From NCBI GenBank assembly GCA_964519515.1, contig CAZFIJ010000060.1, positions 1-32,319 of the forward strand: a stretch of 32,319 nt of DNA. The letters run 5' to 3'. Every line of letters begins with the position of its first letter. Position 1 is the stretch's first letter. Position numbers and translations under genes: made by a program. This document shows positions 31,180 through 32,319 of the stretch, one piece after another. The DNA is from Korarchaeum sp964519515 (GTDB lineage Archaea > Korarchaeota > Korarchaeia > Korarchaeales > Korarchaeaceae). Under the pieces are notes generated by a model. It was not told where the DNA came from. It searched no databases and saw nothing but the letters and a program-made list of their open reading frames with translations.

Positions 31180-31992
31180 TTGAACACCGAAGACTTTATA
31201 ATTGGGAGCTATATGGAGGCACAAGTGGTATCGATGGATGTAGGCGATGATATCGACAGGGAACTTCTATCGAATTACCACAGGAGGATATTGAAAGAGG
31301 TAGTCGCGAAGAAAGTAGCTGGAGATATACTCTTCAGCGATAATATAGGTCAAGCGATGAGGAAGTGGAGGGAGTACTTCGGAGTTAAACAGAGTGAGTT
31401 GGCTAGGGCTCTCGGGGTATCTGCTTCAGTGGTTTCGGATTATGAATCGAGTAGGAGGAAGAGCCCTGGCTCCTCCGTGCTTAAGAGGTTCGTGATGGCC
31501 TTAATAGAGGAGGATGAGAAGAGAGGGGGGGCCATACTGAGGTCCTTAGTGAGGACGACAGGACTAGTCCCTCTCTTATCTAGCGTCATAGATATGAATG
31601 AGTACACATTACCAATTGAACTGGAGAGGTTCCTCGAGGCGATAGATGGTAGGATAGTTGTAGAAGCCCCTCAACCGACGTATGTGCATGGCTATACGGT
31701 AATAGATAGCCTTAGGGCGATCCTCAATCTGAGTGGATCGGATTTCATGAGGCTCTTCGGGACTTCTACTGAGAGGGCTTTGATATTCACGAGAGTATCC
31801 GCTGGGAGGAGCCCCTTAGTGGCCCTGAAGGTCGTCGATGTGAGGCCCAGCTTAGTAGTGCTTCATGGCCCTCAGCCAGATAGCGTGGACGAGTTAGGAA
31901 TAAAGCTAGCTTCTGTGATGAGGATCCCGCTAGCTGTCACAACGATAAAGGATGTCAATGAGATCGTCGGGAGGCTGAGGGGCTTATCTTGA
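31180..31992 (+). CDS. Archaeal XRE-type helix-turn-helix transcriptional regulator
   Basis: A 270-aa protein. After a 50-residue N-terminal region comes an HTH domain of the Cro/C1 family at about 55-112: IGQAMRKWREYFGVKQSELARALGVSASVVSDYESSRRKSPG. The C-terminal half (about 130-270) is a separate domain with IVVEAPQPTYVHGYTVID and VVDVRPSLVVLHGP, resembling archaeal COG1709-type regulators and possibly a ligand-sensing module. The TTG start is 3 nt after the SWIM gene, so the two form an operon. Regulated genes are unknown; the crossed promoter upstream is an obvious candidate. Confidence 0.88.
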   Translation: MNTEDFIIGSYMEAQVVSMDVGDDIDRELLSNYHRRILKEVVAKKVAGDILFSDNIGQAMRKWREYFGVKQSELARALGVSASVVSDYESSRRKSPGSSVLKRFVMALIEEDEKRGGAILRSLVRTTGLVPLLSSVIDMNEYTLPIELERFLEAIDGRIVVEAPQPTYVHGYTVIDSLRAILNLSGSDFMRLFGTSTERALIFTRVSAGRSPLVALKVVDVRPSLVVLHGPQPDSVDELGIKLASVMRIPLAVTTIKDVNEIVGRLRGLS

Positions 31993-32198
31993 TTTAAGTC
32001 TCAGCAATACGAACTTATATAGGGAGTAAATCCACAAAGATTATTACTTTTAATACTGCTTAATATAGTGATCATTCAATATAATGTGGAATTGTTTGGA
32101 AAATTTACATTAGTTATCTCTTACGCGTCCCCGAGGAATGAGAGCTCTAGTTATTGAACGACAGTTTTCAGATCGAAAATAAAAAGGAATAGAATGAT
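31993..32198. other. AT-rich gene-free stretch
   Basis: About 206 bp after the XRE gene without a supported ORF, tRNA or repeat. ATATAG and TTTTAAT motifs occur at 32016-32055, but no gene start follows them. I see nothing else here. Confidence 0.4.
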
Positions 32199-32319
32199 TT
32201 ATCTCCTGTATAATACATCCAGCAGGGCGAATTGATGATAGAAACGAGACCATAGCCTGATTACGTATGGTTTGCCGAAGCTCCTAGTCGATAGGGAGGG
32301 ATCGGACCTATAGTAAGAG
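32199..32319 (-). pseudogene. C-terminal end of an unknown gene or relic, cut by the right edge
   Basis: The minus-strand frame enters at the right edge and is open for 39 codons to TAA (32199-32201). It includes SYYRSDPSLSTR and SRFYHQFALLDVLYRR. It is related to the relic at 12902-13072, which has SYYAPYPHLAR and SRFYHQFAIL. The DNA between those blocks aligns better in a shifted frame (ELRQTIRNQAM against ELRSPMRNHAK), so this copy carries two opposite frame changes and may itself be damaged. The rest lies outside the window. I do not recognise the protein. Confidence 0.4.

Noticed and set aside
32226..32319. C/D-box small RNA (TTGATGA and CTGA boxes)
   Set aside because: The spacer between boxes is too long, the related copy lacks proper boxes, and the substitution pattern is protein-like.
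1..32319. CRISPR arrays, which the Cas6-like gene made me look for
   Set aside because: No regularly spaced direct repeats were seen in any intergenic stretch.

Overview
The window looks like part of the chromosome of a thermophilic, anaerobic archaeon. The evidence is an ABCE1-type ribosome-recycling ATPase, TATA-box promoters at about -26, Shine-Dalgarno sites of the GGTGATC type, many GTG/TTG starts, AGG/AGA-rich arginine codons, a tRNA-Asp with encoded CCA, an archaeal UPF0200-type kinase and class I two-subunit fumarase. The mix of indolepyruvate oxidoreductase, ADP-forming acyl-CoA synthetase-like protein, glutamate dehydrogenase and branched-chain amino acid transport suggests a peptide or amino acid fermenter. 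A member of the Korarchaeota is my best guess, but this is inference without a database search.

Layout. 1-4934 (minus): iorA, iorB, ABCE1 and a membrane protein that runs off the left edge, packed with 4-nt overlaps or a 4-nt gap. 5093-7014 (minus): tRNA-Asp, a PUA-domain protein and an acyl-CoA synthetase alpha-like protein that lacks the usual phosphohistidine loop. 7040-7891 (minus): endonuclease IV. 8072-9329 (plus): a highly structured RNA or leader in front of a PflX-like radical SAM gene. 9319-11171: UPF0200 kinase (minus), a stand-alone Cas6-like protein (plus) and AdoMet decarboxylase (minus). 11172-13401: a gene-poor island with one unrecognised 346-aa protein, a gene relic and a run of hairpins. 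13402-20038: class III aminotransferase and a complete branched-chain amino acid ABC transporter split over two divergent units (livK-G-F minus, livH-M plus). 20083-22927: glutamate dehydrogenase, then a PgsC/PgsB-like pair. 22914-28130: a radical SAM/SPASM protein, an OB-fold ssDNA-binding protein, a class I aminotransferase and fumarase alpha/beta. 28131-31992: a 53-aa ORF, a broken stretch, a COG2509-like flavoprotein, a phosphoesterase, a SWIM zinc-finger protein and an XRE-type regulator. The right edge holds the end of a sequence related to the relic at 12.9-13.1 kb.

How the genes may work together. The Liv transporter would import branched-chain or related amino acids. The aminotransferases would move amino groups to 2-oxoglutarate, and glutamate dehydrogenase would regenerate it. 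IorAB would oxidise aryl 2-oxoacids to acyl-CoA and reduced ferredoxin. The neighbouring acyl-CoA synthetase-like protein sits where an ATP-yielding step would be expected, but it appears to lack the catalytic histidine. The most unusual items are the RNA at 8103-8238 with a possible ribosome-site switch, the orphan Cas6, the archaeal PgsBC-like pair beside glutamate dehydrogenase, the His-less synthetase subunit, and the paired gene relics. No CRISPR array, rRNA or intact insertion sequence was found.
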